Below are positions 1 through 7,653 of a DNA stretch of 64,000 bases, piece by piece. The notes below the pieces were generated by a model. It ran no database searches. It worked only from the letters and a program-made list of their open reading frames with translations, and had not been told where the DNA came from. A program made the position numbers and the translations under genes. Source of the DNA: Pararhodospirillum oryzae (lineage in GTDB: Bacteria > Pseudomonadota > Alphaproteobacteria > Rhodospirillales > Rhodospirillaceae); contig NZ_BJZO01000006.1 in NCBI RefSeq assembly GCF_007992075.1, positions 1 to 64,000 on the forward strand, given 5' to 3'. Every line of letters starts with the position of its first letter. The stretch's first letter is position 1.

Positions 1-18
1 TTCAGTTTCAGTCTAGAA

Positions 19-50
19 CATCGTGCGTCAAGCCTGATGCAGGCACGATG
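19..50. other. Inverted repeat at window edge
   Basis: CATCGTGC at 19-26 pairs with GCACGATG at 43-50, and a nested GCCTG/CAGGC hairpin lies inside. It sits 3' of the minus-strand secreted-protein gene, so it may be that gene's transcription terminator, although on the minus strand no clean T-run follows. The gene on the far side, if any, is outside the window. Confidence 0.35.
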
Positions 51-114
51 CTTTACCTCTTTGTTTTTAAGTTCGACTTATCCAAAAAGCGCTATCCCCT
101 TTTCGGGTCTCACC

Positions 115-528
115 CTACCCCTGATCCTCGCAGCGGCGGTACAGGCGGTTTGAGTTGGTCATGATGTTGGTTTTGCGCAAGGTGTTGCCCGAGACATTGA
201 GCACGGCGTCGTAGCCCTCGGTGGAAAACAGGCGGCGGACCTTGAACAGCACGCGGTAGGCCTGGCCGGGGCCATAGCTGAACTGGCCGCGCGCGAAGCC
301 CCAACTGCCATCTTCCTTGCGCCAACGATAGCCACCCGAGGAAAAAATCAGCATTTCCGCCGTTTCCACGTCGCAGCGGCCATTGATCGCCCAGGAGCCG
401 TTCAGGGACTCCGGCGGATCGTCGTACCAGGCATAGCCTTCCTGGTTCGACGCCTGGGCCCAGGCGGCCGGGACCTGGGGAAACGCCAGGGCCAGCAGGC
501 TGGTCAGGATCAGGCCGGATACACGCAT
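115..528 (-). CDS. Small secreted protein of unknown function
   Basis: I do not recognise the family. The 137-residue product starts with a clear Sec signal peptide: a hydrophobic run at about residues 6-17, then a cleavage site of AXA type around residues 23-26. It is therefore probably periplasmic. The mature part, about 112 residues, is rich in Trp, Tyr and Arg and has only two cysteines (C52 and C133), which could form one disulfide. It contains no obvious catalytic motif. It lies 31 bp downstream of the AMMECR1-like gene on the same strand, so it could be the last gene of that transcript, but nothing in the sequence links it to that system. Confidence 0.7.
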   Translation of the reverse strand: MRVSGLILTSLLALAFPQVPAAWAQASNQEGYAWYDDPPESLNGSWAINGRCDVETAEMLIFSSGGYRWRKEDGSWGFARGQFSYGPGQAYRVLFKVRRLFSTEGYDAVLNVSGNTLRKTNIMTNSNRLYRRCEDQG

Positions 529-559
529 GACTCGGAGTCTCCTTGTCGTGGGGGCAGGG

Positions 560-1219
560 TCAGGGCCAGGGGTGGGGGTCCTTGACCGCGCAGGCCTCGA
601 AGCGCTCGATGGTCAGGGTTCCCGACCAGTGATCGGCCGGCAGGCCCGCCTTGCGCTTGAGGTGGGTGATGAAATCGGCCGGCCGGGGCAGGCTTTCCCA
701 CACCTGGGGCAAGAACAGGCCGCGCTGGCCGCGATCGCTCAGGATCAGGCCGTCGATCCCGGGGCGCACCCGGGCCACCAGGTCGGCCTCGTCGGCCACG
801 GGGAAGGACTCGGGCGTGGTCAGCACCGAGACCGACAAGGAAAGATCCGCCAGTTCGTCGGGGCCGACCGGGGAAAAGCGGGGGTCGCGCCGGGCCGCCG
901 CCCAGGCGTTGGCCACCACGTCCAGGGCCAGGGGCCGGTGCGCGACCACCGATCCGATGCAGCCGCGCAAGGCACCCGCCCGCCGGGTCAAGGTGACGAA
1001 GGCCGCGCCCGGCTCGGCCAGGGCCGCCGGTTCGCTGGCCAGCGCGGGCACGGCGGGCGCGCCTCCGTCCAGGCCCTGGACAATGGCATTGGCGGCGAGG
1101 GCCAGCAGGCGCGGCCCGTGGTCGCGGGTGGCGCGCCGGGCCAGATCCTCGGGGGCGGGGGCGGGGGCGGGGGAGGTGGCCACCGGCGAGGGCGGCGGGG
1201 CATCGGGCCGGGCGGTCAT
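560..1219 (-). CDS. amrA: AmmeMemoRadiSam system protein A (AMMECR1 domain)
   Basis: AMMECR1-family protein of 219 residues. The first 30 or so residues are a Pro/Ala-rich leader; the AMMECR1 fold then runs to the end, with the family segment ALRGCIGS near residues 86-93 and LFLPQVWE near 168-175. The biochemical role of this family is not established; it is recurrently found with a Memo-like protein and a radical SAM enzyme, both adjacent here. The ATG at 1219 was chosen because it overlaps the stop of the Memo gene as ATGA, the usual sign of translational coupling; the frame is open further upstream but would overlap Memo heavily. Confidence 0.88.
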   Translation of the reverse strand: MTARPDAPPPSPVATSPAPAPAPEDLARRATRDHGPRLLALAANAIVQGLDGGAPAVPALASEPAALAEPGAAFVTLTRRAGALRGCIGSVVAHRPLALDVVANAWAAARRDPRFSPVGPDELADLSLSVSVLTTPESFPVADEADLVARVRPGIDGLILSDRGQRGLFLPQVWESLPRPADFITHLKRKAGLPADHWSGTLTIERFEACAVKDPHPWP

Positions 1220-2034
1220 GAAACAGGTCCTCGCACGGGTTCGTCCACGCGCCAGGCGCCATAGCCCACCACCCGGTCGCGGGCGCCGGCCGTGTCGCCC
1301 GACGACCGCAGGTCGAGGCGTTGCACCGAAAGGTCGAAGTCCTGGGCCAGGGTCAACAGGCCGTTCAACGGAACATGGCCGCAGGCCTCGCGCGGGCCGA
1401 TGGCGGTGGGATCGCGCCGCTCGACGGCCTGGGCGGTGGTGGCATCGATCGCGCGGCCGTCGTCGTAGGGCAGGTAGTGGCTGAGGTCGGTGGAAATCAC
1501 GATCAGGGTTTCCGGCCCGCCCCACAGGGCCGAGAGCGCGTCGGCCATCTGGCGCGCCGACACCGCCCCGCAGACCAGGGGCACCAGGGTGATGTCCCCC
1601 AGCACCCGGGCCAGGAAGGGCAGGTGGACTTCCAGGGCATGCTCGGGGGCGTGGGCGTCCTCCAGGCGGCCGCACCAGCGCAATCCCGCGAGCCGCTGGC
1701 TCCAGGCGTGATCAAGGGGAACGGGGCCCAGCGGCGAGGCGTAGGCCTCGGCCTCGGTGAGCGCGATCCCGCGAAACGGCACCCGGTGCGACGGCCCGGC
1801 CAGCACCACCCGGGAAATCCGCCCGGCGAAGGGGCGCAGGCAGGCATGGCCGGCGGCGGCGATCGCGCCCGAATAGACATAGCCGGCGTGGGGCACGATC
1901 AACGCCTTGGGGCAGGGCGCGCCCGGCTCGGGCCGGGGGGCGGCGTCCAGCAGTGCCTCGACGGTGGCGGCCAGCTGGGTCGGCTGGTCGGGATAGAAAA
2001 TGCCGGCGACGGCAGTGGGCCGAAGGGGAGTCAT
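1216..2034 (-). CDS. amrB: AmmeMemoRadiSam system protein B (Memo family)
   Basis: Memo-like protein, 272 residues from the ATG at 2034. It carries the conserved metal/active-site segments of the family in order: VPHAGYVYSG, GPSH, EHALEVHLPFL and STDLSHY. Memo proteins are structurally related to class III non-haem iron dioxygenases, with His residues in these motifs, but their bacterial substrate is unknown. The gene precedes and overlaps amrA by 4 nt. The reading frame is open to 2208, but that extension is low-complexity and crosses the divergent promoter region, so the start immediately before TPLRPTAVAGIFYP, where the Memo fold begins, is preferred. Confidence 0.9.
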   Translation of the reverse strand: MTPLRPTAVAGIFYPDQPTQLAATVEALLDAAPRPEPGAPCPKALIVPHAGYVYSGAIAAAGHACLRPFAGRISRVVLAGPSHRVPFRGIALTEAEAYASPLGPVPLDHAWSQRLAGLRWCGRLEDAHAPEHALEVHLPFLARVLGDITLVPLVCGAVSARQMADALSALWGGPETLIVISTDLSHYLPYDDGRAIDATTAQAVERRDPTAIGPREACGHVPLNGLLTLAQDFDLSVQRLDLRSSGDTAGARDRVVGYGAWRVDEPVRGPVS

Positions 2035-2200
2035 GGGCGGATCTCTCGCGGCGACCCCGGGGGAAAACGCTCCGGGGAAGGGGGCCCGCCTGGGATCACG
2101 CCCGTGGTCGCAAGGCGCGTTCTTGTCGTGGCCCTGGGGTGTTTCATGGGAGTTTAGCACGATCCCAGACGACTGGGCCATGACAGTCGACGCGCACGGC

Positions 2201-2256
2201 GCTACCATGCCGCCCGCGCGCGCTCGGCGCTACCATGCCCCCCGCGCGCGCTCGGC
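2201..2256. repeat. Tandem 28-bp duplication upstream of amrS
   Basis: Two adjacent 28-bp units, 2201-2228 and 2229-2256, differ at one base (CCGCCC versus CCCCCC). Each contains CTACCATGCC and a CGCGCGCGCTCGG tail. They lie between the divergent amrB and amrS genes. Confidence 0.9.
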
Positions 2257-2278
2257 GCACGACCGGCGCACGACCGGC
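2257..2278. repeat. Tandem 11-bp duplication (GCACGACCGGC x2)
   Basis: GCACGACCGGC is repeated exactly at 2257-2267 and 2268-2278, immediately after the 28-bp duplication and 28 bp before the amrS start codon. The two duplications are probably replication-slippage products in the amrS leader. Confidence 0.9.
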
Positions 2279-2306
2279 GCAAGGCAGGAAGAAAGGCACG
2301 GGCGTC

Positions 2307-3404
2307 ATGTCCCAGGCATCCGGGAATCCGGGAGGGGATCGGCCGGTTGTGGCCCGCCACTGGCACGCCACCGAGGACGGCCGGCATGTGGTGTGCGATG
2401 CCTGCCCGCGCGCGTGTCGCCTGGGTCCCGAGCGGCGCGGGCTGTGCTTCGTGCGCATGAACCAAGGCGGCGCCCTGGTTCTGACCACCTGGGGGCGCTC
2501 GTCGGGGTTTTGCATTGATCCGATCGAGAAGAAGCCCCTTTATCATTTCCTGCCCGGCACCCCGGTGCTGTCGTTTGGCTCGGCGGGCTGCAACCTGACC
2601 TGCGCCTTCTGCCAGAACTGGGACCTGTCGCGCGCGCGGGAAATCGAACGCCTGAACAGCCCGGCCACGCCCGGGCGCATCGCGACCTTGGCGCGAGAGC
2701 AGGGGTGCCGGTCGGTGGCGTTCACCTACAACGATCCCATTCCCATGCTGGAATACGCCGTGGACGTGGCCCACGCCTGCCACGATCAGGCGGTGCGCAC
2801 CGTCGCGGTCACGGCCGGGTATGTGTCGCCCGGCGCGCGCGAGGATTTCTTCGCGCCGATGGACGCGGCGAACGTGGATCTCAAGGCATTCAACGATGGC
2901 TTCTATCGCAAGATGGCCTCGGCGCGGCTGGCCCCGGTGCTGGACACCCTCACTTGGCTTGCGCGCGAAAGCACGGTGTGGGTGGAAATCACCACCTTGT
3001 TGATCCCGGGGGTGAACGACGCCGACGACGAGATCAAGGCCCTGGCCGCGTGGATCGCCGCGACCATGGGCCCGCATGTGCCCTTGCACCTGTCGGCCTT
3101 CCACCCGGCGCACCGGATGAACGCCGTGCCGCCCACCCCGCACGCCACCTTGCGCCGCGCCCGCGCCCTGGCCCGGGCCGAGGGCCTGGAGCACGTGTAC
3201 CTGGGCAATGTCCACGACCCCGAGGCGGACAGCACCTGGTGCCCCGGGTGCGGCGCCCGGCTGATCGAACGCGACTGGTACACCCTGGGGGCGTGGGGGC
3301 TCGACGATGCTGGGGCATGCGGGTCCTGCGGGCGGGCGCTGGCGGGCGTGTTCGACGGGCCGCCGGGGACCTGGGGGCGCCAGCGCCGGCCGGTGCGTCC
3401 TTGA
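2307..3404 (+). CDS. amrS: AmmeMemoRadiSam system radical SAM enzyme
   Basis: Radical SAM protein of 365 residues. The canonical cluster motif is C95-NLT-C99-AF-C102 (CxxxCxxC), which binds the 4Fe-4S cluster that cleaves S-adenosylmethionine. Four further cysteines at 30, 33, 37 and 47 (CDACPRAC and LCF) precede it, as expected of this pyruvate-formate-lyase-activase-like subfamily, and the C-terminus has two CxxC pairs (CPGCG and CGSCG) resembling a zinc ribbon. The family name comes from its constant company of AMMECR1 and Memo proteins, which are divergent here. The ATG at 2307 follows an AGGAAGAAAGG purine tract; a longer frame to 2235 would start inside the tandem repeats. The substrate is unknown. 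Confidence 0.9.
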   Translation: MSQASGNPGGDRPVVARHWHATEDGRHVVCDACPRACRLGPERRGLCFVRMNQGGALVLTTWGRSSGFCIDPIEKKPLYHFLPGTPVLSFGSAGCNLTCAFCQNWDLSRAREIERLNSPATPGRIATLAREQGCRSVAFTYNDPIPMLEYAVDVAHACHDQAVRTVAVTAGYVSPGAREDFFAPMDAANVDLKAFNDGFYRKMASARLAPVLDTLTWLARESTVWVEITTLLIPGVNDADDEIKALAAWIAATMGPHVPLHLSAFHPAHRMNAVPPTPHATLRRARALARAEGLEHVYLGNVHDPEADSTWCPGCGARLIERDWYTLGAWGLDDAGACGSCGRALAGVFDGPPGTWGRQRRPVRP

Positions 3405-3551
3405 CGCGAAAAGGGGGTTTTAAAAAGGGGGGAAGCCTTCCCAAATAGGATTCACCCGGTATCATCCGGGCCTGCCGCGCCGGCCGTTTGGGGGCCGGTG
3501 CATTTTCTGCCCTGCCGTTGGGGCGTGCCGACAGCCGGAGGTTGTTGCCTG

Positions 3552-5048
3552 ATGGAACTCTCGTTTGTCCGATCCGAATTGCCCGTGTCCGGTGCCTTGG
3601 TGCTGGGCGTGTTCAAGGGAGGGACCCTGACCCCGCTGGGGGAGCAGGTTGATCAGGCGAGCGGTGGTCTGGTGCGCCGCGCGCTCGCGGCCAACGACCG
3701 CTTTACGGGCAAGGCGGGTCAGACCCTTTCCCTGCCGGTGCCGGCCGGGCTGTCGCTGAGCGCCGTCATCCTGCTGGGCCTGGGCAAGGCCGAGGGCATG
3801 AGCGCCAGCACCCTGGAGACGTTTGGGGGCCAGGCCCAGGCGGCGCTGGTGGCCTCGGGTGCCACCGAGGGCGCGGTGGGCGCCGAGCCTGCCCTGGCGC
3901 CCGCGCTGGAGGGTGCCGAGGTGGCGGCCCGCGTGGCCCTGGGGGCGCGCCTGCGCGCCTACCGTTTTGACCGCTACCGCACCCGCGAAAAGGCCGAGGA
4001 CAAGCCGCGCCTGGCCCGGGTGGCGGTGCTGAGCGCCGATCCGGCCGCCGCCGAGGCCGCGTTCGCGCCCCTGGACGGCGTCGCGCAAGGGGTGCTGTTC
4101 GCCCGCGACCTGCAAAGCGAACCCGCCAACGTGATTTATCCCGAATCCTTCGCCCAGGCCTGCCAGGATCTGGCCGCGCTCGGGGTGGGGGTCGAGGTCC
4201 TGGGCGAACCCGAAATGCGCGCTCTCGGCATGGGGGCGCTGCTGGGCGTGGCCCAGGGCAGCGCCCGCGAGCCCAAGCTGGTGATCTTGTCTTGGAACGG
4301 TGGTCCCGCCGAGCAGGCGCCCAGCGCCATCGTTGGCAAGGGCGTGTGCTTTGACTCGGGCGGTATTTCGATCAAGCCCGCCGGCGGCATGGAAGACATG
4401 AAGTGGGACATGGCCGGCGCGGCCGTGGTGGCCGGCCTGATGAAGGCCCTGGCCCTGCGCAAGGCCCCGGTCAACGTGGTGGGCCTGTGTGGCCTGGTCG
4501 AGAACATGCCAAGCGGCACGGCCCAGCGTCCGGGCGACGTGGTGACCTCGATGAGCGGCCAGACGATCGAGGTCATCAACACCGACGCCGAGGGCCGCCT
4601 GGTCCTGGCCGACGTGCTGCACTACGCCAACGATCGCTTCAAGCCCGCGCGCATGATCGATCTCGCCACCCTGACCGGGGCCATCATCATTGCCCTGGGC
4701 AACGAATACGCGGGCCTGTTCAGCAACGACGACGCCCTGGCCGACTCCCTGACCGCCGCCGGCAAGACGGTGGGCGAAGCCCTGTGGCGGATGCCCCTGG
4801 GCGAGGCCTACGACAAGCAGATTGATTCGGATATCGCCGACATCAAGAACACCGGCGGCCGCGAAGGCGGCGCGATCACCGCCGCCCAGTTCCTTCAGCG
4901 CTTTGTCGACAAGACCCCCTGGGCCCACCTGGACATCGCCGCCGTGACCTGGGCCAAGAAGGATGGCGCCGTGACCCCCAAGGGCTGCACGGGGTACGGG
5001 GTGCGCCTGCTGGACGCCTATCTGCGCACGCTGGAAGGCGCGGCCTGA
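3552..5048 (+). CDS. pepA: Leucyl aminopeptidase (M17 family)
   Basis: Cytosolic leucyl aminopeptidase, 498 residues, the normal length for M17. It releases N-terminal residues from peptides using two metal ions. The signature NTDAEGRL lies near residues 341-348, and the GKGVCFDSGGISIKP segment near 260-275 carries metal-binding Lys and Asp residues. The N-terminal third is the divergent regulatory domain typical of the family. GGAGG at 3537-3541, ten bases before the ATG at 3552, fixes the start. It appears monocistronic: a strong terminator follows at 5095-5140. Confidence 0.96.
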   Translation: MELSFVRSELPVSGALVLGVFKGGTLTPLGEQVDQASGGLVRRALAANDRFTGKAGQTLSLPVPAGLSLSAVILLGLGKAEGMSASTLETFGGQAQAALVASGATEGAVGAEPALAPALEGAEVAARVALGARLRAYRFDRYRTREKAEDKPRLARVAVLSADPAAAEAAFAPLDGVAQGVLFARDLQSEPANVIYPESFAQACQDLAALGVGVEVLGEPEMRALGMGALLGVAQGSAREPKLVILSWNGGPAEQAPSAIVGKGVCFDSGGISIKPAGGMEDMKWDMAGAAVVAGLMKALALRKAPVNVVGLCGLVENMPSGTAQRPGDVVTSMSGQTIEVINTDAEGRLVLADVLHYANDRFKPARMIDLATLTGAIIIALGNEYAGLFSNDDALADSLTAAGKTVGEALWRMPLGEAYDKQIDSDIADIKNTGGREGGAITAAQFLQRFVDKTPWAHLDIAAVTWAKKDGAVTPKGCTGYGVRLLDAYLRTLEGAA

Positions 5049-5094
5049 CCCGGATCCCGCGGGGCTTCGCAAGAGGCCCCGCCCGTCCCCTCCC

Positions 5095-5140
5095 GGGGGC
5101 CGGACCATCCCGCGCGGGGATGGGGCGGCCCCCTTTTTTT
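5095..5140 (+). terminator. Rho-independent terminator of pepA
   Basis: GGGGGCCG at 5095-5102 pairs with CGGCCCCC at 5126-5133 and encloses an inner CCATCCC/GGGATGG stem. Seven T residues follow at 5134-5140. Placement 46 bp after the pepA stop fits intrinsic termination. Confidence 0.88.
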
Positions 5141-5264
5141 ATGCGAATTTTTAACGCAAAACCCTCCAGGCGGCCCAGGCCCGGGGATCGCGCGGGACCC
5201 GCGCGGGGGAGGCGTTTTGTCGGGGGGCTTTTCTGCATTGCACACATAATGATTTTCCATAATA

Positions 5265-5296
5265 GTTATTGCGGATAACAAAAGCCGGTGTATGAT
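5265..5296 (+). promoter_or_regulatory. MarR-gene promoter with embedded operator-like repeat
   Basis: A sigma-70-type promoter: TTGCGG at 5269-5274, a 16-bp spacer, and TATGAT at 5291-5296. The inverted repeat GTTAT-N5-ATAAC at 5265-5279 covers the -35 box. The start codon is 22 bp downstream of the -10. MarR proteins commonly bind short inverted repeats over their own promoters, so autorepression relieved by an aromatic CoA ligand is a reasonable inference. Confidence 0.6.
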
Positions 5297-5318
5297 CTGT
5301 TCGTAAGGGAGAACCGCG

Positions 5319-5813
5319 ATGCCGTCCGTGAAGCCGACCCAGCCCAAAAAAGTCCTTGAGGCCCTTTCCGCCCCCGACACCGCCTTCGAAGGCGCCATCC
5401 GGGGGATGGTGGGGTACAACCTCAAGCGAGCGTACATGGTCTTGCACACGGCGGTTCAAGCGGCGGCGGCTCCGTTCGATTTGCGTGTTTCAACGATCAG
5501 CTGCCTCTCGGTGATCGTGCGCAATCCAGGGATCACGCCTTCCGTCCTGGCCGAGCGCCTGAAGATCGAGCGCTCGAACCTTGTCGTGATCCTTGATGAC
5601 CTCGAAACCCGCGATCTGATCTGTCGCAAGCAGATGAAAACGGACCGGCGGCGCTACGAGCTGACGGTCACGGTGCGCGGCCGGCGGCTGCACGACCTGG
5701 CGGCGGCGGCCATTCGCGAGGCGGAGGCGGAGCGCTTGCGGGGGCTGAGTGCCGAGGAACAAACGCTGCTGATCGATCTCCTCAACAAGATCGAAACCTC
5801 GGCGGTGGAGTAG
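5319..5813 (+). CDS. MarR-family transcriptional regulator
   Basis: MarR-type winged-helix repressor, 164 residues. The recognition region spans about residues 67-110: a helix-turn-helix with SVLAERLKIERSNLVVILDDL, followed by the wing containing KTDRRR. Helical dimerisation segments flank it on both sides. It opens the transporter and catabolic cluster that follows on the same strand, and an operator-like inverted repeat overlaps its promoter. In known hydroxycinnamate clusters a MarR protein (HcaR or FerR type) responds to the hydroxycinnamoyl-CoA thioester; by position, that is the inferred role here. Start ATG 5319 follows AAGGGAGA. Confidence 0.85.
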   Translation: MPSVKPTQPKKVLEALSAPDTAFEGAIRGMVGYNLKRAYMVLHTAVQAAAAPFDLRVSTISCLSVIVRNPGITPSVLAERLKIERSNLVVILDDLETRDLICRKQMKTDRRRYELTVTVRGRRLHDLAAAAIREAEAERLRGLSAEEQTLLIDLLNKIETSAVE

Positions 5814-5968
5814 CCACCAGGACCATCGACCCGCGGCGTGGAGGGGTGTCGCCTTAAAAAAGAGATCCATCAAAAACAAAGAGGGCACGCGGGCGGATGA
5901 TGTCTGGCGCGTGACCTGAAAAAAGCAGCCGCCGGATAAAAAACAAGGCGGCACAATGGGAGGGACAC

Positions 5969-7069
5969 ATGATTGGAAAGTTGGCGGCGCTGGCGATGGC
6001 CGGCACGATGGGGCTTGCCGTGCCCGTGGCCCACGCGGACACCATTCGGGCCACGAGCGGCTTTGGCCCGTCTCATGTCCTGGCCACGGACATTTATCCC
6101 GAGATCAACGCCCGCTTGCGCGCGTTCACCAAGGGGGCGTGGGGCCTGCACGACACCCCCTCGGGGCTCGTGGCGCCCAACGAGATCAGCGCGGCCCTGC
6201 GCAACGGCGTGACCGAAATGGGCACCCTTCTGATGCCCTATTTCCCCGCCGAATTTCCCGATGCGGCGCTGCCGTCCGAGCTGTCGATCCTCGGATCAAC
6301 CAACCTCGCGGTTTCGTGCGCCGTGACCGAGTACGTGGCCACCTGTCCCGAATGCCAGGCTGAATTCACCCAAAATGGGCAAATCTACCTGGGCACCGAC
6401 GCCACCCCGCCCTACAACCTGTTGACCACCAGGCCGGTCCGCTCGGTCGGCGACGTGCAGGGCATGCGCATTCGCACCGGGGCGCCGCTTTACGCGGGGC
6501 TTGTCGCCGACATGGGCGGGGAACCCACGCAAATCCCGTCGTCCGAGCTGTTCGAGGCGCTCAGCCAGGGCGTGGTCGCCGGAACCTTCAGCGGCAACCA
6601 CGAGATCGTCGCCAATCGCCTGGGCGACGTGATCACGTCCGTGACCGAGATGGAGGAGGGCGTGTTCAACGGGGCGGCGGTGGCGGCCAGTCACCTGCTT
6701 TGGATCCGCCTGTCGCCCGACGAGCGCGCCGCCCTGATCCGCGCCGCCCAACATGGCATCGTCAAGGGGCTTTTCGGGTACCTCGACGACGCCAACGCCG
6801 CGCGCGAGATCAAGGGCATTACCTTCCTCAAGATGGACGAGACCCTGGCCGCCGCCCGGGCTGCCTACAACGAAAAGCGCCTTGCGTCCGTGGCATCCAT
6901 TCTCGCGGGGCGCGGCGTCAAGGATCCGCAAGCCAAGATCGACCGCTACAAGGCCCTGGTCGCCAAGTGGGAAGGTCTGATCACCCCGGCCATGACCCCC
7001 GAGGCGCTGGCCGAGCTTCGCTACACCGAGATCTTCGCCAGGCTCGACATGAACGCCTACGGCCAGTGA
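5969..7069 (+). CDS. TRAP transporter solute-binding protein (DctP type)
   Basis: Periplasmic binding protein, 366 residues, with a signal peptide (hydrophobic residues about 5-20, cleavage after AHA near residue 23). After cleavage it follows the DctP fold, including the hinge segment around PVRSVGDVQGMRIRTGAP (residues about 155-172) that holds the Arg which salt-bridges ligand carboxylates in TRAP proteins. It is followed directly by the small and large membrane subunits, so the three form one complete sodium-driven importer. The context suggests an aromatic carboxylate ligand such as p-coumarate or ferulate; that is inference. A GGGAGGG ribosome site precedes the ATG. Confidence 0.9.
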   Translation: MIGKLAALAMAGTMGLAVPVAHADTIRATSGFGPSHVLATDIYPEINARLRAFTKGAWGLHDTPSGLVAPNEISAALRNGVTEMGTLLMPYFPAEFPDAALPSELSILGSTNLAVSCAVTEYVATCPECQAEFTQNGQIYLGTDATPPYNLLTTRPVRSVGDVQGMRIRTGAPLYAGLVADMGGEPTQIPSSELFEALSQGVVAGTFSGNHEIVANRLGDVITSVTEMEEGVFNGAAVAASHLLWIRLSPDERAALIRAAQHGIVKGLFGYLDDANAAREIKGITFLKMDETLAAARAAYNEKRLASVASILAGRGVKDPQAKIDRYKALVAKWEGLITPAMTPEALAELRYTEIFARLDMNAYGQ

Positions 7070-7113
7070 TCGCCCCGCCCCCGCGTGGGGGCTGCCTGGG
7101 GACGGGAGGGGGA

Positions 7114-7653
7114 ATGGAACATCTTGAGAAATGGATCGGCCGGATCAGCGCGGTTTTCGCCTCGCTCGTCCTCCTGGCCATGATGGGACAGATCGTTGTC
7201 GATGTCGTCCTTCGTGGCACCTGGGGCGCGGGCTTCCCGGCCACCGCCGAGCTTGTCAGCCGGTATTACATGGTCGCGATCAGCTTCCTGCCGCTGGCGC
7301 TGACCGAAATCAAACGCCGCCATATCGAGGCAACGATTTTCACCGACCGCCTGCAAGGCCGGGCCCGCCAGACGATCACGTTCCTGGGCTTCGCGGTTGC
7401 CTTGGTGGTTTTCGCCCTCATGGCCTGGGGGTCGGTGGGCGAGGCGATGCGCCAGACCGCGCGCCGCGCTTACGTCGAGGTGGGGACCGGCGTTTTTCCC
7501 ACCTGGCCCAGTTACTGGATCGTGTCCGTGTCGTTCGGACTGATGGGGCTGGTCGTGGTCTTGCGGCTGATCGAGCTGCTCTTGGGCCGCTTTCACGACA
7601 GCGCGCACGATCCCCTGGAGGAAATCGACTCCACAAGCGGGGAGGGACACTGA
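7114..7653 (+). CDS. TRAP transporter small permease (DctQ type)
   Basis: Small integral membrane subunit, 179 residues with four predicted membrane segments (about 12-32, 47-64, 86-106 and 128-150), the DctQ layout. The RRHIEA segment after helix 2 is typical of the family. The ATG at 7114 follows GGGAGGGGGA. Its stop overlaps the start of the large subunit as TGATG, giving translational coupling. It couples the periplasmic binding protein to the DctM channel. Confidence 0.88.
   Translation: MEHLEKWIGRISAVFASLVLLAMMGQIVVDVVLRGTWGAGFPATAELVSRYYMVAISFLPLALTEIKRRHIEATIFTDRLQGRARQTITFLGFAVALVVFALMAWGSVGEAMRQTARRAYVEVGTGVFPTWPSYWIVSVSFGLMGLVVVLRLIELLLGRFHDSAHDPLEEIDSTSGEGH

Noticed and set aside
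2201-2278. CRISPR-like tandem repeats
   Set aside because: The units are adjacent duplications with no spacers and no cas genes nearby.
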